A stretch of DNA of 54,110 bases from the NCBI GenBank assembly GCA_023435925.1, contig JAEZLF010000187.1, positions 1-54,110 of the forward strand. The letters are read 5' to 3'. This document shows, piece after piece, positions 16,907 through 27,052 of the stretch. A program made the position numbers and the translations under genes. Under the pieces are notes generated by a model. The model was not told the origin of the DNA, ran no database searches, and saw only the letters and a list, made by a program, of their open reading frames with translations. The first letter of the stretch is position 1. The number at the start of each line of letters is the position of its first letter. Source of the DNA: Bacillota bacterium (GTDB lineage: Bacteria > Bacillota > Clostridia > Acetivibrionales > DTU013).

Positions 16907-19168
16907 TCATTCAACCATAATTTCGAAAATTCTGGCCGTTTTCGGTTTAAGGTAAACCTTCAATACCGCTTCATTTTTGCCCCACTCAAAAGGAACAGGA
17001 TTATTAACGGGGTATTCACAACTCACTGAGACTTTTTTGCCAATCACCTGCTTGACAGGAATATTCACGAATTCCGTCGCCCGCTCCGTTGCCCGCTCCG
17101 CTGTTCTTTCCGTCGTTCCTGATACCGCCCATTCCGCTGCTCCTTCTGCCGTTCCATTTACCTTCCGTTCCGCTGCTCTTCCTTCCGCAGCACTTTCCGC
17201 AGCACTTTCCGCTGCTCCTTCCGTTCTCCATACAGCAATATAGATTTTTTTACCGCAATCAACACCTGTACAATAATATTCATCCGAAAAAGAGGCCAAC
17301 CCGATCGGCCAGAATGGCAGCCCTCCGGTCAGATCCCTGCAAATCCTTTGATGGTATCGAATGCCTTCTTTGATATATGCCATCCGCTCCTGTGACATCT
17401 CAGCCAGATGTCCGCTCTGATGAATTCTCAGAAGGATGGCGTTCACCATATTGAAAATGACTTCCTCGCAGTCTCCGTCTCTCAAAGGATAGGACCATAT
17501 TGCCGCCTGCTCCGGTGTGACGGCTGTCATACAATTGGCCGCAATCGCCGCCATCTTCAGGTAATCCGTCTGGTCGGTAACGGACTGTATGCTATGTCGT
17601 GAAAGCAAGGAATAATCCATCCTCATGCCACCACTGCCGCAATTTTCAATAATGAGATCCGGATATCTCTCAAATACGCTATCCAGCCATGCCAGATACG
17701 CCCGCTTATGCTGAAGCATCCCGTCTCCCAGGCTGTCGGCATCTTTTTCGGTACCCGGCCCTGCATTGATGTTATAGTCCATTTTAATATATCCAACACC
17801 ATACTCTTTTACAAGACGATCCAGGACTCGATTGGCGTGATCTATAACTTCCGGATTTCTGTAATCCAACTGGTATCTTCCCTCATCGATGACGGCCCTT
17901 CCGCATCTTTGGAAAAACCAGTCGGGTGACACCTTCTTTACAAGGGGGCAATGGATTCCCATGACTTCAAGCTCCAGCCACAATCCCGGTATCATACCTT
18001 TTGACCGGATGTAATTTAGCGGTTCTTCTATCCCGCCCGGGAACCTGGCTTTCGAAGGAAGCCATTCTCCGACACCATCCCACCAGAATCCGTCCGCATA
18101 CCAGCCGCAATCAATGCAAAAATACCTGCAGCCCGCATCGGCGGCCGCGTCGATCAACGGAATAAGCTTTTCGGTTGTGGGGTCACCCATCAGACAATTC
18201 ATGTAGTCATTGAATATAACTGTAGGATACTCATTATCCTTATTTTCTCTCCGAATTCTTCTTCTGTATCTTGTCATTTCCTGAATCGACCGTTCAAAAT
18301 TACCGTTGACAAAAGCTACTGCGCACTCAACCGATCTGAACACATCCCCCGGTTTTAATATCTTCAGAAAATGATTCTCCTGCCAGGTTGGACCGGACAA
18401 ATTCAGATACAGCGTTTCCGCCACATCACTCAGTTCCCAAAACCAGGATCCCGAAGTCTCGATCTGCCATGTAACAGTGCTGTTCGTACCGGTATTTTCG
18501 CAGCTGCCCATCGGAAGATACTCCGAGCTGCACCATGTTCCGGTATTGGAAAGTGAAACTCTTTTCATTGAAAAATCATTCACTGCATCATAACCCAGCT
18601 GATTCATTGTATAAGTCTTCCACTGGGCCTCCCCATACCATGTACTATGGGGTATATGTATCAAAACCCCTTGGTCTCTCCGATTTCCCGCAAGATGATT
18701 AATTCCGGTCAAAGCAAATGAGGAGATATACTCGATTGGACGGCTCTGCAAGGATTCGTTTTTAACCTCTGTCCAGCTCCGGATCACAGGAATTCCATCA
18801 TAGAATTGGATATGGCTGGTCACGAACAAGCCCTGATATTCCTGTACAACCTCGAGCTTTCTTCCATACGGAGTACGGTAATCCTTGTGCTTGCAATACT
18901 TCAAGAGGTATCCGGGACAAGATCCAATATGCTTATTGCCATGGTGGGCGTTCTGATTCAAGCCTGACTCATGAATCTCCACCAACCGGTAATTCTTAAG
19001 GTTCTTTACAGAACCGTTATCCGGAGCATTGTCCGCAAAGCGGTAATTCGCAGAGCTGTCCACAGGCCCATTTCTGTCTCTTGAACTCAGATTTAAAAGT
19101 CTGACATCCTTCTCTTCCGTAATCTCTATTTCAAGATATATTCCGTTTTCACTAAATTTTATATTCAT
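16907..19168 (-). CDS. Alpha-galactosidase, glycoside hydrolase family 36
   Basis: About 753 residues from the ATG at 19168, which has AGGAGG 8 bases upstream; an earlier in-frame start is not supported. GH36 signatures are present: IKMDYN with nucleophile Asp464, and VTDQTDY with acid/base Asp532, a 68-residue spacing like characterised enzymes. It lacks a signal peptide, so it acts inside the cell on imported galactosides such as raffinose-type sugars or galactomannan fragments. Near the C-terminus (DNA about 17045-17225) is a low-complexity insertion with repeats of AAESAAE and TERATERATE, within the beta-sandwich domain. It is the last gene of the sugar locus. Confidence 0.93.
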   Translation of the reverse strand: MNIKFSENGIYLEIEITEEKDVRLLNLSSRDRNGPVDSSANYRFADNAPDNGSVKNLKNYRLVEIHESGLNQNAHHGNKHIGSCPGYLLKYCKHKDYRTPYGRKLEVVQEYQGLFVTSHIQFYDGIPVIRSWTEVKNESLQSRPIEYISSFALTGINHLAGNRRDQGVLIHIPHSTWYGEAQWKTYTMNQLGYDAVNDFSMKRVSLSNTGTWCSSEYLPMGSCENTGTNSTVTWQIETSGSWFWELSDVAETLYLNLSGPTWQENHFLKILKPGDVFRSVECAVAFVNGNFERSIQEMTRYRRRIRRENKDNEYPTVIFNDYMNCLMGDPTTEKLIPLIDAAADAGCRYFCIDCGWYADGFWWDGVGEWLPSKARFPGGIEEPLNYIRSKGMIPGLWLELEVMGIHCPLVKKVSPDWFFQRCGRAVIDEGRYQLDYRNPEVIDHANRVLDRLVKEYGVGYIKMDYNINAGPGTEKDADSLGDGMLQHKRAYLAWLDSVFERYPDLIIENCGSGGMRMDYSLLSRHSIQSVTDQTDYLKMAAIAANCMTAVTPEQAAIWSYPLRDGDCEEVIFNMVNAILLRIHQSGHLAEMSQERMAYIKEGIRYHQRICRDLTGGLPFWPIGLASFSDEYYCTGVDCGKKIYIAVWRTEGAAESAAESAAEGRAAERKVNGTAEGAAEWAVSGTTERTAERATERATEFVNIPVKQVIGKKVSVSCEYPVNNPVPFEWGKNEAVLKVYLKPKTARIFEIMVE

Positions 19169-19180
19169 CGATATCCTCCT

Positions 19181-19264
19181 GCCATTTAATAAATGCCCTA
19201 CGGGCAATCAATAGAACTCCCCCCGCCGCCATTTAGCAGATACCACGCTGCCATTTAATAAAAT
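19181..19264. repeat. Three short direct repeats before the alpha-galactosidase gene
   Basis: GCCATTTAATAAA occurs at 19181 and 19250, and a variant GCCATTTAGCA at 19228. The copy nearest the gene overlaps its ribosome site, so on the minus strand the leader repeats AAATGGCAG. Probably small slippage or duplication products. Confidence 0.4.
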
Positions 19265-19300
19265 ACCATATCAATACAGAAATAAACCTCTGCTGCTTGC

Positions 19301-22096
19301 CTATTCAAGACAAGCCGGAAAAAACTCAAATTTATCAAAATTGGGAGTATAATTGACAAGGGTTTGGTAACTGATGGTACCTTCCTTCATGATGCCGCAC
19401 CGGATCCTTCTGGAATCATCATTGTATACCCGGATGGTATTGTCGCCCGGACGGAGGAAGACATCAACAACCCTGGTTTTAAAGGTTTCATCACTGTAAG
19501 TATTTCTAAAAAAAATGTTCTGTGGGGCAGAATCATTAACGCTGATCGTGGCAAACCGGTCCACCAGCTGGGCATTGTAGTCATGACCACCAAACAGCTC
19601 CCCGTTTGAATGGTAAATCACCATTCGGTATAAGCCGGCTTCCGGAACACACACCTTGATGATTAGCTGATTTTCCGCATCGGCACTGGCCAAAATTCCT
19701 TTTACATAAGATCCCGCTGAAGAAAGATCATTTGCTTCCGTACGAATATTTCCAACAAAATGACAGTCCTCCGCTTCCACCCCTATGATCCTTTCCTCAG
19801 ATCTCGCAATCCGGCTCACCGTCATGCAATCCAACGCCGCATCCACATCCGTATCCAAATCAATCACATTGATACCTCTCTCCAGAAATACCGATGCTTT
19901 AACAGTACCCCATTCGCCATCAGTGTTTGTCAACGGAAGAGATGTTACTAACCTGTCCCATGTCTTTGCCGTATTGCCGATATAAATACGGATATTACCC
20001 TGAGCTTCGGAAGAATACCTCAGCGTTACGTCATGAAGGCCATTTTCCTCCGCCATCACGATAAACCTTACACCTCCGCCCCGTTCCACCGTCGTCATAT
20101 GAAGCCCTGTGACATACCCGGAGGACGTATATCCCGGCAGTGTGTTTTCCGTTTTTACGGATGGCTTGCCAACCGCCCCCAGTTGATTGAAGTCCGCTGC
20201 TTCCGCTTCATAAGTCCTTGTGGATGACGGCAGCATATCCCCGGCATAAGTAAGCACGATGCAATCCACATTAGCCCCGTCAGAGCCCGATAAATACTGA
20301 AGGGTAAGCACATGCTTGCCGGCTGTCATGTTCAAATATTCCGTATGAACTCCCTGCATCCACTGACTCAACGTGTTGGGAAGCTTTATGGCAACAGGCT
20401 CCTCCTCATCTATTCTCAAACTCTGTCAAACCGTTTCCGGATTGTTCCTGGCCGGATCGGCCGTATCGTTTCCAACGCCATTTGCATAAAACAGGTCTAA
20501 ACGGTAATATCCATCCTCCGGGACATCTACGGACCACTTTACTCCGTCACCCGGGCTCCTGATATAGGACACCTGCTTATTGTTTGAATAGGCATACCTC
20601 TTGTCAGGCTTAATCTTTATTCCGGCATTCCCGAGAAATTCTGCATTCTCTGCCTCATATGTCTTTCTCCAGCTTCCGGTATTCCGGATACCCACCGGCT
20701 CATCCGAGGCTGCCTGTGTTATGGTAATGCGGTACGCTGCCGACATTTCCATGGAATTCAGCTCAATTTCAACAGCGCCCTGCTTCACCTCATAAATCCC
20801 CTCCAGGACCAACACCGGCTCCTGTGCTGTTCCATGATATGCCGTCCACCAGGTTGCCTCAAGCTTAATATTGACCCTGTCTCCCTTGAAAGCCTGCGTC
20901 TTGTCAATGTTATCCAGTCTAATTCTGCATGTTTTGTCCGTGCCGCCAAAGATAACGCTCGCACTTCGCTTATCTTCATTTATGGATGCAAGCCCATACA
21001 GCTCATCTCTGTCCGTATTCGACTGAGTGAGCTTCAATGTCTGACCTGACATATCCCCATACCACTTATACAGCCACCAGGCTCCATTGGGCTCATTGTT
21101 ATCGGCGGCAATGTCGTTGAGATTATTTGAAATATGCCAGTAGGGCAAGCATGCAGAAACCTTCTTATCTTCAAAGGTAGCAATCCAGTTAACTAATTTC
21201 CCGGGCACAGAGCAATGATCCTGTGGTGCATATTCATTGATGACAATTTCATGCTCCCTGAGTCCGTTAGCTTTCTCCAGTTCCCTATAATGCTCATAAT
21301 GACCGGCAAAGGTAATGAGCTTATCTGATTGCAGCTCATGCCAGGTTACAATATCCGGCATGCAATTATTTTCCACGCAAAAAGGAATAAAGGCTTCCAG
21401 AAAATCAGGCTGATACCCGGCACAGCCTGTTCCAGCAATACGGGCCTGCGGATGGAGAGACTTGATGGCTCGGTATACCTTGAGCCAATCCTCCATAAAA
21501 CGCTGCTGCACACTGCTTTTGTTCCCCAGTCCCTCATACCAGATCCAATCAGGCTCATTAAACGGCACATAAACCATTTTATCGGCATATGGACTGGATT
21601 TCACTTTAGGGATTATTCCTTTTACAATCTCCAAATAATCATCGATATTCGTAAATTCATAAGGCCATATGGCATAGAAATCCTGCATATAAATTTGTAC
21701 CTGCTCTCCCCCGGCCTCAATAAAGGTTTCCGCTACCTTCAACGCATCTCCATTGGGATGCTGCATGCCGTCAGGCGCCTTTTGAACCGCAATTTTAGGC
21801 TTAATTGGCGTCAGAAGATTTACGGAAGGCACTCCATCTTCTCCCATCCCATATAAAAATCCTGCAGCTCCATGCTTTAGTGGTCCGGTTTTTGTGAACA
21901 TGTCTACCGTAAGTGTGGGAAGAACTCTATTTTTTGTCGATGTCATAACAGTAGAATTTACCTCCTGAGAACTATTTGGGGGAGTCTGAGCCCCTGTATA
22001 AATCCAATAAAGCAAGACAGCCAGGCATGGTATGCCCACAGCCAAAGCTGCCCATTTCATATTCGACTTTGGAAAACCCGTCTTTTTCATCGGCAT
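19301..22096 (-). pseudogene. Membrane-anchored clan GH-A glycosidase with CBM6/35-like modules, in-frame TGA
   Basis: One reading frame of ~931 codons broken by TGA at 20426-20428. The upstream part (556 residues) has a membrane anchor at about 13-35 and a catalytic domain resembling GH39 and relatives: acid/base Glu181 in FNEPDW and nucleophile Glu288 in VINEYA. After it come carbohydrate-binding modules of CBM6/CBM35 type, each starting with a YEAE or VEAE motif. The TGA falls within the first module; the frame resumes immediately (QSLRIDEEEP) and carries the rest of that module and two more. Either a recent nonsense mutation, a sequence error, or readthrough (the base after TGA is C). A truncated enzyme with its catalytic domain intact is still expected. 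Substrate unknown. Confidence 0.8.
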
Positions 22097-22132
22097 GTCA
22101 ATTTTTCCCCATTATATCACATCGTACTGCAG

Positions 22133-22966
22133 TTACCCTTTAATAGCTCCCACCATCATACCTTTGATAAAATATTTCTGAAGTGAGAGGAACAATATGC
22201 ATATCGGCAAGGCTGAAATGACAATACCGGCCATCGCTGAGGTGTAGTCACTTGTCCTGGTTGAAAAGAACTTTCTCATTGAGATGGTTATCGTCAACAG
22301 CTTTTTGCTGCTGACAAACAGATTCGCCATCAGGTAATCATTCCAAATGCCAAAAGCCTGCATAATAATCAGCGTAGCCATAGCCGGCTTCAAAAGGGGC
22401 ATGACGATCAGAAAAAAGGTTCTGTAAATGGAACAGCCGTCTATCCTTGCCGCCTCCTCCAGTTCTACCGGCACTGTTGTCATAAAGCTTGTCATAATGA
22501 ACACACCAAATGACATTCCGGTGGCAATGTACATAAGGATAATTCCCAGCCTTGTATCGGTAAGTCCGGTCTTATAGCCTACAATATAGATGGATAAAAA
22601 CAGTGATTGGGCCGGTATCAGCATACCCGTCAGAAAGTAAATGTAACTGAACTTAAAAAATTTCTGTCTGGATCTGGCAATTGCCCATGCGGCGGCACTG
22701 CATAAAAGAGCCAGCGCTATAACTGAGACTGCCGTGTATACAAATGTATTTGTCAAGGTGGTCGTAATATCCAGCTTTTTAATTGCTTCTTTAAAATTGT
22801 CTATGTAAAAGGCTTCCGGCAATGCCAGCGGAGACTTCAAATACAACTCGCTTTTCGTTTTAAAAGCATAATTTACAACAATTGCGAGAGGAATAAGATA
22901 AAGAATGGCTGACAAGGTCATAAAGATCTGAAGCAATATCGGTGTAAGTTGTTTTTTTTTCGCCAT
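22133..22966 (-). CDS. Sugar ABC transporter permease, MalG-like
   Basis: A 277-residue inner membrane subunit of a CUT1 sugar importer with about six membrane helices. The permease EAA loop is visible (ELEEAARIDGCSIYRTFFLIVMP, shortened here to EEAARIDGCS) and contacts the ATPase. It follows the partner permease by one base and precedes the anchored glycosidase by 36 bases, so all three are likely co-transcribed. No ATPase gene is in this locus; Clostridia often share one MsmK-like ATPase among CUT1 systems. Confidence 0.95.
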   Translation of the reverse strand: MAKKKQLTPILLQIFMTLSAILYLIPLAIVVNYAFKTKSELYLKSPLALPEAFYIDNFKEAIKKLDITTTLTNTFVYTAVSVIALALLCSAAAWAIARSRQKFFKFSYIYFLTGMLIPAQSLFLSIYIVGYKTGLTDTRLGIILMYIATGMSFGVFIMTSFMTTVPVELEEAARIDGCSIYRTFFLIVMPLLKPAMATLIIMQAFGIWNDYLMANLFVSSKKLLTITISMRKFFSTRTSDYTSAMAGIVISALPICILFLSLQKYFIKGMMVGAIKG

Positions 22967-22967
22967 G

Positions 22968-23852
22968 TTATAATTGCACCTCTCTTTTCCTCAGGAACTT
23001 AAGCTGTATAACCGCAACAACCAACAGCGCAATAACTAATGTAATAGTCAATGCTGAGCCGTATCCGTATTGACGGTTGTTCATCGCGGTATTGAATATC
23101 TGAAATATGATGGATGTTGATGCGCGGCCCGGCCCTCCGTTCGTTGAAGATACCAGCAGGTCATACACTTTGAGTGAGCCTGTAGTGATACCAACTACGC
23201 AAATGGTCAATGCTGGCGCCAGCATGGGTAGAGTAATCCTTGTAAATCGCCTGGCCGGTGAAGCACCGTCAACCGTAGCCGCTTCATATAATTCCGCAGG
23301 AATGGATTGCAGCGCCGCCAGATATATAAGCATCCAATAGCCAACCCACTGCCAGTTGTTTGCAATGATCAATCCCTTCAAAACAGTATCCTCACGGCCG
23401 AATAGCAGAAAATTAATATTTGTACCAAGCATCTCATTCAGCGACGGCAGCACATTATTATACATTTTGGACCAGATGAATCCAACAACAACCGCGCTGA
23501 TCAAACAAGGAATGAATAAAATACTCCTATACAGTTTTTCAAATTTAACTTTACCGTCCAATATCACCGCAAACCCCAAAGCCAATATATTCTGGAGTAC
23601 GGTGTTGATGATAGTAAATTTAATCGTGAATATCCAAGCGTCTCTGACATATTTATCCGACAGCAATTTTACGTAATTATCCAGACCAATAAACTCCTTG
23701 TCGGGAGACAGTCCATCCCAGCTTGTCAGAGAATAGCTGAAGGAGAGGATTAACGGTACAATCAACCCAACTGTAAAGATAATCATGCCGGGTAGAACCA
23801 GAGAAATATATTGTGCAAGCATTTTTTTGCTCTGTAAGCTTCTTTTCATCAT
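22968..23852 (-). CDS. Sugar ABC transporter permease, MalF-like
   Basis: About 294 residues from the tandem ATGATG at 23852, which has AGAGGGA upstream; an in-frame start 11 codons earlier lacks a ribosome site. Membrane helices begin at about residue 15 and the EAA loop reads YEAATVDGASPARRF. Pairs with the MalG-like permease to form the channel of a CUT1 importer. Preceded by a stem-loop between it and the binding-protein gene, which may let the binding protein be made in excess. Confidence 0.95.
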   Translation of the reverse strand: MMKRSLQSKKMLAQYISLVLPGMIIFTVGLIVPLILSFSYSLTSWDGLSPDKEFIGLDNYVKLLSDKYVRDAWIFTIKFTIINTVLQNILALGFAVILDGKVKFEKLYRSILFIPCLISAVVVGFIWSKMYNNVLPSLNEMLGTNINFLLFGREDTVLKGLIIANNWQWVGYWMLIYLAALQSIPAELYEAATVDGASPARRFTRITLPMLAPALTICVVGITTGSLKVYDLLVSSTNGGPGRASTSIIFQIFNTAMNNRQYGYGSALTITLVIALLVVAVIQLKFLRKREVQL

Positions 23853-23884
23853 TAAGATCCCTCTTTTACCAAGTCCTTCTTGCA

Positions 23885-23930
23885 CAAACGACTTCGCCTC
23901 GGATTTTTACTTCCTCAACAAAGTCGTTTG
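23885..23930 (-). promoter_or_regulatory. Intercistronic stem-loop between binding protein and permease genes
   Basis: A 10-bp perfect inverted repeat, CAAACGACTT (23885-23894) with AAGTCGTTTG (23921-23930), 26-nt loop. It lacks a T run. Such stem-loops often stabilise the upstream binding-protein mRNA. Its loop contains CTTCGCCTCGG, also seen in the repeats upstream of sbcD. Confidence 0.5.
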
Positions 23931-23957
23931 ATATCAAGGAATATTCTTTTTCAGATT

Positions 23958-25304
23958 TTACGGCTTGCTGTTTTCTTTTCTGCTGTCGGCAGCCTTTAGT
24001 GCATCGTCCAATGAGATTTTACCCTGCAGCCAGGATGCGATGTCCTTTGCGTTCTCTTCCTGGAAGCCGCCCCAGATAAGCTGTGTGTTACCCGTATTCG
24101 CATCAACAATTTTGCCTTCGACAGCGTATTGATCGATATCCTTCTGGCTCGGATTCGGATACGTAGGTGTTACATCCTTTAGCATCGGGGCTGTCTTTGT
24201 AAAGTTATAAATCTCAAGAGCAAGCTCCTTGTCCGTCATCAAGACATCAAATACTTTATCAATAGCATCCTTCTTGTCGGAGTTCGCACTCATCATAAAT
24301 GCAATATTGGGTTCAAAAATGAGCTTTGCATTTCCATCCTTGTTGGGGAAGGGGAAAACGCCAAAGTCAGCATTCGGATCAACATCGAGGAAGTTCTGGA
24401 TCGACCATGAACCGGAAACCTTCATGGCTGCCTTTCCGGTGATCAGTCTCTTGTCACATTCAGTTTGTTCAATGGAGAAGGTTTCGTCACTCCATGTATT
24501 ATCGTATATGAGCTTATTGTATTCATAGCATGCACGGTATTCAGGAGATGCTGCGAAGGAAACCTCTCCTGCACGGAATTTATCTCCCCATTTGGCATCC
24601 TTGCTGAATACATCATTGATGGCAAACTGCATGGTGATATTACCGATGCTCCAGGTATCCAGAAAATGAGTGGCAAAAGGAGTAATGTTCAGGGATTTCA
24701 GCTTTTCTATCACCGCATTAAGTTCGTCCAGTGTCTTTGGGATTTGGATATTGTTTTCCTTAAATATTTTACGATTGTAATAAACACCTTGATACAGCGC
24801 ATTGTATACCAAGCCCTGGACCTTGCCGTCGACAGTCACGCCCGGAATAGATGCTTCCAGAACATTCTCCAAATAAGGCTTGCCCGTCAAATCGCCAAGG
24901 AGTCCCTGTGAACCATATGTAGCAACATCCTGTGCTTTGGCAACCATGATATCGGGAAGTCCGGACTGCATATATTGCTGCATTTTCGCGTTAAAGTCCT
25001 GTCCCCATCCTACGCATTCCCACTCAAGGGTTATATTGGGATATTTTTTTGCAAGCGCTTCGTCAATCATATCCTCAATTCCGGTATCGGTGGTAGACTG
25101 ACCGGCCAATACTTTCAATGTTACAGGTTCATTGCTTCCAGCCTGGCTGTCACTGTTCGATGTCTGAGTATCATTATTGGAAGCACTGGTTGATTTCGAT
25201 GATGTACCGCTTGCATCGGTGCTTTTACCGGCACCGCACCCTGCCATTAACGAAATTGCAAGGATTACCACAAGAACTAAGGATAAACTTCTTTTTAAAT
25301 ACAT
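23958..25304 (-). CDS. Sugar-binding lipoprotein of the ABC transporter
   Basis: About 448 residues from ATG at 25304 (MYLKRSLS); the earlier in-frame start lies at the predicted promoter -10 box and is rejected. A lipoprotein signal ends in the lipobox LMAGC, followed by a Ser/Thr/Asn-rich linker and a type 1 extracellular solute-binding domain. GGGAG precedes the start. It captures an oligosaccharide outside the cell and hands it to the two permeases. The neighbouring alpha-galactosidase suggests a galactose-containing ligand, which is inference only. Confidence 0.95.
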   Translation of the reverse strand: MYLKRSLSLVLVVILAISLMAGCGAGKSTDASGTSSKSTSASNNDTQTSNSDSQAGSNEPVTLKVLAGQSTTDTGIEDMIDEALAKKYPNITLEWECVGWGQDFNAKMQQYMQSGLPDIMVAKAQDVATYGSQGLLGDLTGKPYLENVLEASIPGVTVDGKVQGLVYNALYQGVYYNRKIFKENNIQIPKTLDELNAVIEKLKSLNITPFATHFLDTWSIGNITMQFAINDVFSKDAKWGDKFRAGEVSFAASPEYRACYEYNKLIYDNTWSDETFSIEQTECDKRLITGKAAMKVSGSWSIQNFLDVDPNADFGVFPFPNKDGNAKLIFEPNIAFMMSANSDKKDAIDKVFDVLMTDKELALEIYNFTKTAPMLKDVTPTYPNPSQKDIDQYAVEGKIVDANTGNTQLIWGGFQEENAKDIASWLQGKISLDDALKAADSRKENSKP

Positions 25305-25338
25305 ATGATCGATCTCCCTTTCTGTTTGGTATGAACTC

Positions 25339-25344
25339 ATTGTA
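25339..25344 (-). promoter_or_regulatory. Extended -10 promoter of the binding-protein gene
   Basis: Minus strand TGC-TACAAT with -10 at 25339-25344 and a weak -35 (TTTGTC about 16 bp upstream). A poor -35 plus an extended -10 fits a promoter that needs an activator. Confidence 0.45.
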
Positions 25345-25375
25345 GCATTCCATGAAAATCGACAAATAGGACAAT

Positions 25376-25406
25376 ATTGGAATGATCAGTTATAAAAAAT
25401 TGGAAT
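25376..25406. promoter_or_regulatory. Direct repeats, candidate binding site of the YesN-like regulator
   Basis: ATTGGAAT occurs at 25376-25383 and 25399-25406, 23 bp apart, immediately upstream of the weak -35 of the sugar operon. AraC-type regulators bind direct repeats about two helical turns apart in this position. The regulator gene ends only 15 bases away. Confidence 0.5.
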
Positions 25407-25420
25407 TCTCCTCAGAACCT

Positions 25421-27052
25421 TCATGCCTGTTCTTCAAGCATTGTCTTATATTCTCTTGGGCTTTTCCCTGTAATTTTCCTGAATACTCTATTAAAATAGG
25501 CATAATCATCATAGCCTACAAGAGAAGAAATCTCAGAAAGAGTCGCATTATCTTCCGCCATCATGCCGACCGCTTTTTCAATTCTTTTTTTTGCAATATA
25601 AAGCATCAGATTCTCTCCCGTTTCATACTTAAAAAACCTGGAGAGATAGGATCGGTCTACAAGAAACTGTTTTGCCAAAGAAGTGAGCGACAGGTCTTCG
25701 AAATAATTCTCACATATATATTTTTCAATTGCTGCAACCGTCCTTCTGATATTTTCGTTTGAGTTGTAAGAGTCATTATCTTTCAACGCTCCATCCATTA
25801 TTTGATCTAAAATACCATGTACTTCGTTTAGCTCAAATTTCTCAATGGAGAGATTAAGTAGCTCAATTAAGGTTTCAATCTCCCGGATCTCCGAGGTGGT
25901 ATTTATATTGGTTGAATAGTTCATTATAATCCAGGCTATTTTGTCGACGGTCTGTTTCACCTCTAAAAATAGCATGTTCTTTTTTTCGATGATTTCCGGT
26001 GCCAGCTGCTCCTCAATAATGGTGCGCAAAAGCTTTTTGTTATTGTTTTGAACCGCAAAAATGATCTGATTTTCCTGCTCCGCAGACAGGTATCTTGCAA
26101 TAGGCACATCTTCAATTCTCGCTGCATCGATGACATAGTTTCCGGGCTTATATTTTCTGGTCATCATGGCACTCAAGGCCTCATTATAGGCATTTCGGAT
26201 ATCATCAAAGGAAAAATGACTGCAGCTGACCGCGATGCTTACATAATAATCCGTATATCGCTTCAGTTCTTCCATTGACTTTCTGCATATCGCATCAATC
26301 TGGTCGCTATCTTTATCTACAACTAATACAATAAACTCATTTGGCACATAGGAATTGTTGAACACAATGGAATAAGGGCTGTCTATGCATGCAGAAAGCA
26401 GGTTCTTGATGTGAAAAGCCACCGAGTTAAAATTAGATAAGGCTTTTCTTTTCAATATATTATGGATGCTATCCGTTTTGACTAAAATCAAATTAAACCT
26501 GGCGAAATTCAGCTCGATCTCCGACAATTTCTTAATATTGGTATTATGGGTAGTCTTTCTCTTATCACCCTCAATGAATTCACTCATTTCCTTGTCAAAT
26601 ATGATGGATGATGCAATCTGCAGCTTTTCTCTGTTTTCTTGCATTTCAACCGACATTTGACGTTTATCATCAATAATTTTAATGGCTTTTAACAGTACAT
26701 TTTCCAGGTCCGTTTGACTTATCGGCTTTAAAATATAATCGATAGCCCCCTCCAGCAAGGCTTCCCTCACATATTCAAAATCGCTGTAGCCGCTGAGTAC
26801 GATAATAATCACATGAGGATAATTCTGCTTTACATTTCGGATCAGTTCAATTCCACTCATAAAGGGCATATTGATGTCCGTAATCAGAATATCCGGGTAG
26901 TCACAGGCCATTTTGCGCAACGCCTCTTCCCCATCGGCAGCTAAATCTATGCACTCCACGCTTAGCTCGCTCGAGTTTATTTGCTGTTTCAGATTTTCAC
27001 GGATCCAAATCTCATCGTCCGCCAAAATGATTTTGTAGCTCTCCGTATTCAT
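25421..27052 (-). CDS. Response regulator with AraC-type output, YesN-like
   Basis: 543 residues. N-terminal receiver domain with acidic pocket ADDE (residues 11-14), phospho-acceptor Asp59 in LITDINMP and Lys109 in YILKPIS. The central ~300 residues are the variable region common in YesN proteins. The C-terminal ~100 residues are an AraC-type double HTH (SLTSLAKQFLVDRSYLSRFF ... SLVGYDDYAYFNRVFRK). The ATG overlaps the kinase stop (ATGA). It presumably activates the transporter and glycosidase genes immediately downstream when the kinase senses sugar. Confidence 0.95.
   Translation of the reverse strand: MNTESYKIILADDEIWIRENLKQQINSSELSVECIDLAADGEEALRKMACDYPDILITDINMPFMSGIELIRNVKQNYPHVIIIVLSGYSDFEYVREALLEGAIDYILKPISQTDLENVLLKAIKIIDDKRQMSVEMQENREKLQIASSIIFDKEMSEFIEGDKRKTTHNTNIKKLSEIELNFARFNLILVKTDSIHNILKRKALSNFNSVAFHIKNLLSACIDSPYSIVFNNSYVPNEFIVLVVDKDSDQIDAICRKSMEELKRYTDYYVSIAVSCSHFSFDDIRNAYNEALSAMMTRKYKPGNYVIDAARIEDVPIARYLSAEQENQIIFAVQNNNKKLLRTIIEEQLAPEIIEKKNMLFLEVKQTVDKIAWIIMNYSTNINTTSEIREIETLIELLNLSIEKFELNEVHGILDQIMDGALKDNDSYNSNENIRRTVAAIEKYICENYFEDLSLTSLAKQFLVDRSYLSRFFKYETGENLMLYIAKKRIEKAVGMMAEDNATLSEISSLVGYDDYAYFNRVFRKITGKSPREYKTMLEEQA

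Noticed and set aside
19301..20419. CBM-only protein starting at a TTG after the TGA
   Set aside because: The first residues continue a carbohydrate-binding module begun before the TGA, with no ribosome site or signal peptide, so it is the tail of the same gene rather than a separate one.
20400..20440. Frameshift as the cause of the broken glycosidase gene
   Set aside because: Reading through the stop stays in the same frame with sensible sequence on both sides, so it is a nonsense codon, not a frameshift.
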